Assembly (NCBI RefSeq): GCF_002836515.1
Contig: NZ_PJBC01000013.1
Span: forward strand, 62,001-126,000
DNA length: 64,000 nt
Source: Pseudomonas sp. Choline-02u-1
GTDB lineage: Bacteria > Pseudomonadota > Gammaproteobacteria > Pseudomonadales > Pseudomonadaceae
Reading direction: 5' to 3'
The first letter of the stretch is position 1; each line of letters starts with the position of its first letter. Shown one piece after another: positions 63,113 to 64,000 of this stretch. The notes beneath the pieces are model-generated. The model was not told the origin of the DNA. It made no database searches and worked only from the letters and a program-made list of their open reading frames with translations. The position numbers and the translations under genes are program-made.

Positions 63113-63517
63113 ATGTATCGTCGAATCGTACTGCTTGCCGTGATGCTGTTTTCCCTTGGCGGATGCGTTCCTTATTCCTACGCAGACAACTACTACAGGT
63201 CAGAAGTCTACACTTCACCCGCACCGGCCTATTACAGCGGTGGCGGTTCCTATTACCGCAGCGGCGGCACCTATTACACCCAGCCGCGCTATTACCAGCC
63301 AGCGCCGCGGTACTACCAGCAACCGCGTTACTACCAGGCGCCGCGGCATTATCAACCGGCCCCGCGTCATTACGAGAGCCGTCGCTGGCACGGTAACGAT
63401 CGCGGACGCTGGGATGGCCACCGTCGTGGCGGTTGGGACAACGACCACCGGGGTCGCGGCAACTACGAGCGCCACAGCGGTCGCGGCGACCGCAACGGCC
63501 GTGGCAACCGCTGGTAA
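63113..63517 (+). CDS. Tyr/Pro- and Gly/Arg-rich lipoprotein
   Basis: A 134-residue protein with a lipoprotein signal (MYRRIVLLAVMLFSLGGC, Cys18). The mature part has two low-complexity zones: a Tyr-Pro-Gln segment with repeated RYYQ-type units (about residues 45-88) and a Gly/Arg/His/Asp-rich tail (RWHGNDRGRWDGH). It is probably disordered and surface- or periplasm-located. GGAGG lies before ATG 63113. No function is known. Confidence 0.8.
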   Translation: MYRRIVLLAVMLFSLGGCVPYSYADNYYRSEVYTSPAPAYYSGGGSYYRSGGTYYTQPRYYQPAPRYYQQPRYYQAPRHYQPAPRHYESRRWHGNDRGRWDGHRRGGWDNDHRGRGNYERHSGRGDRNGRGNRW

Positions 63518-63533
63518 ATATCCGCAAATGAAC

Positions 63534-63562
63534 AAGCGGCGCATTGAGCGCCGCTTTTTTTT
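63534..63562 (+). terminator. intrinsic terminator after the lipoprotein gene
   Basis: AGCGGCGC and GCGCCGCT form an 8-bp stem over a five-base loop, followed by eight T residues. Confidence 0.9.
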
Positions 63563-63712
63563 GCTCGTCGAAAAGTCGTTCCGTTAGCCATCTCCTAGGC
63601 AATTCACAGACGCTTCCTACAGTTTCAATTTGTGGCATTTGTTAGCGTTTGTGGATGCCGAACGATGCGAGAAATCCTCAGCTCAATAGCGGCGAAAAAG
63701 GACGTTACCGCT

Positions 63713-64000
63713 ATGAAGCTTCTGGTTATTCATCAAAATTTTCCGGGTCAGTTCCGCCATGTGGTGCTGGCCGCGCTGGACCGGCGTGATGAGGTTGTGG
63801 CGATAGGTCGGGACACGGCACCGGGACTCGCCGGGGTGAAAATCCATCGATATCGAGCGACCAGCCGAGCGCCCGGCAATGTTCACCCCTATCTGATCCG
63901 CTACGAACAGGCGGTGATTGACGGGCAAAAGGTTTTTGAGATGTTGACCAGGCTGAAACGTTCGGGTTATCAGCCAGATGTCATTCTTGCCCATCCCGGA
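63713..64000 (+). CDS. glycosyltransferase family 4, N-terminal part (runs off right edge)
   Basis: The 96 visible residues start MKLLVIHQNFPGQFRHVV and end PDVILAHPG, the N-terminal Rossmann fold of GT-B enzymes with the donor-side HQNFPGQFRH motif seen in GT4 proteins. It transfers sugars in surface polysaccharide or lipopolysaccharide synthesis. AAGGA is 12-16 bases before ATG 63713. The C-terminal three quarters are not in the window. Confidence 0.8.
   Translation, partial: MKLLVIHQNFPGQFRHVVLAALDRRDEVVAIGRDTAPGLAGVKIHRYRATSRAPGNVHPYLIRYEQAVIDGQKVFEMLTRLKRSGYQPDVILAHPG

Overview
The window is chromosomal DNA from a Pseudomonas, most likely the P. fluorescens group (P. koreensis or Pf0-1-like). 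This rests on recognisable orthologues (RapA, PcaR/PcaK, EmhABC-EmhR, XenB, OlsBA, PhaG, CcoM, DUF6124 protein), GC-rich coding sequence with long antisense shadow frames, and two REP repeat families in the gaps. No phage, insertion sequence, CRISPR array or rRNA was seen.

Layout. 1-6313: the rapA 5' part (reverse strand, runs off the left edge), small conserved genes including a probable cbb3-oxidase subunit CcoM behind an Anr/FNR-type box, a repeat-filled gap, and a low-affinity phosphate transporter. 6834-19259: one nearly uninterrupted protocatechuate/beta-ketoadipate locus: pcaR, pcaK, a CatIJ-type CoA-transferase pair, pcaF, pcaHG, pcaT, pcaB, pcaD, pcaC and a convergent OprD-family porin. 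It holds every step from 4-hydroxybenzoate or protocatechuate uptake and ring cleavage to succinyl-CoA and acetyl-CoA. Three near-identical two-half-site operators precede pcaR, pcaK and the CoA-transferase genes. 19642-26323: the emhABC RND multidrug pump with its divergent repressor emhR and operator. 26531-29123: an arsR-MFS-xenB operon.

29292-45655: housekeeping and envelope genes: ACP phosphodiesterase, the ornithine-lipid operon olsBA, a serine hydrolase with a small membrane partner, YceI with a phospholipase-D-type synthase, BglX, LemA with two TPM-domain proteins, a methyltransferase, a DJ-1/PfpI protein, YegP, two lipoproteins and a SIR2-like DUF4917 protein. 45809-51816: an iron-dependent alcohol dehydrogenase, then LysR, class III CoA-transferase, HMG-CoA-lyase-type enzyme and MFS permease, which together look like a pathway for a branched dicarboxylate such as 3-hydroxy-3-methylglutarate. 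51956-57474: two tandem secreted paralogues of unknown function, FosA, a LysE exporter, DUF4142, an iron-permease-family protein, Tam, and a DUF6124 gene behind a hairpin-rich leader.

57541-64000: a short HigA-like antitoxin, a HicAB pair whose toxin is frameshifted, tRNA-Gly(CCC), phaG, an RsuA-type pseudouridine synthase, a CWC protein overlapping a sensory diguanylate cyclase, a Tyr/Gly-rich lipoprotein, and the start of a glycosyltransferase that runs off the right edge. Coordinates and motifs come from direct reading; family names rest on recognition without database searches.
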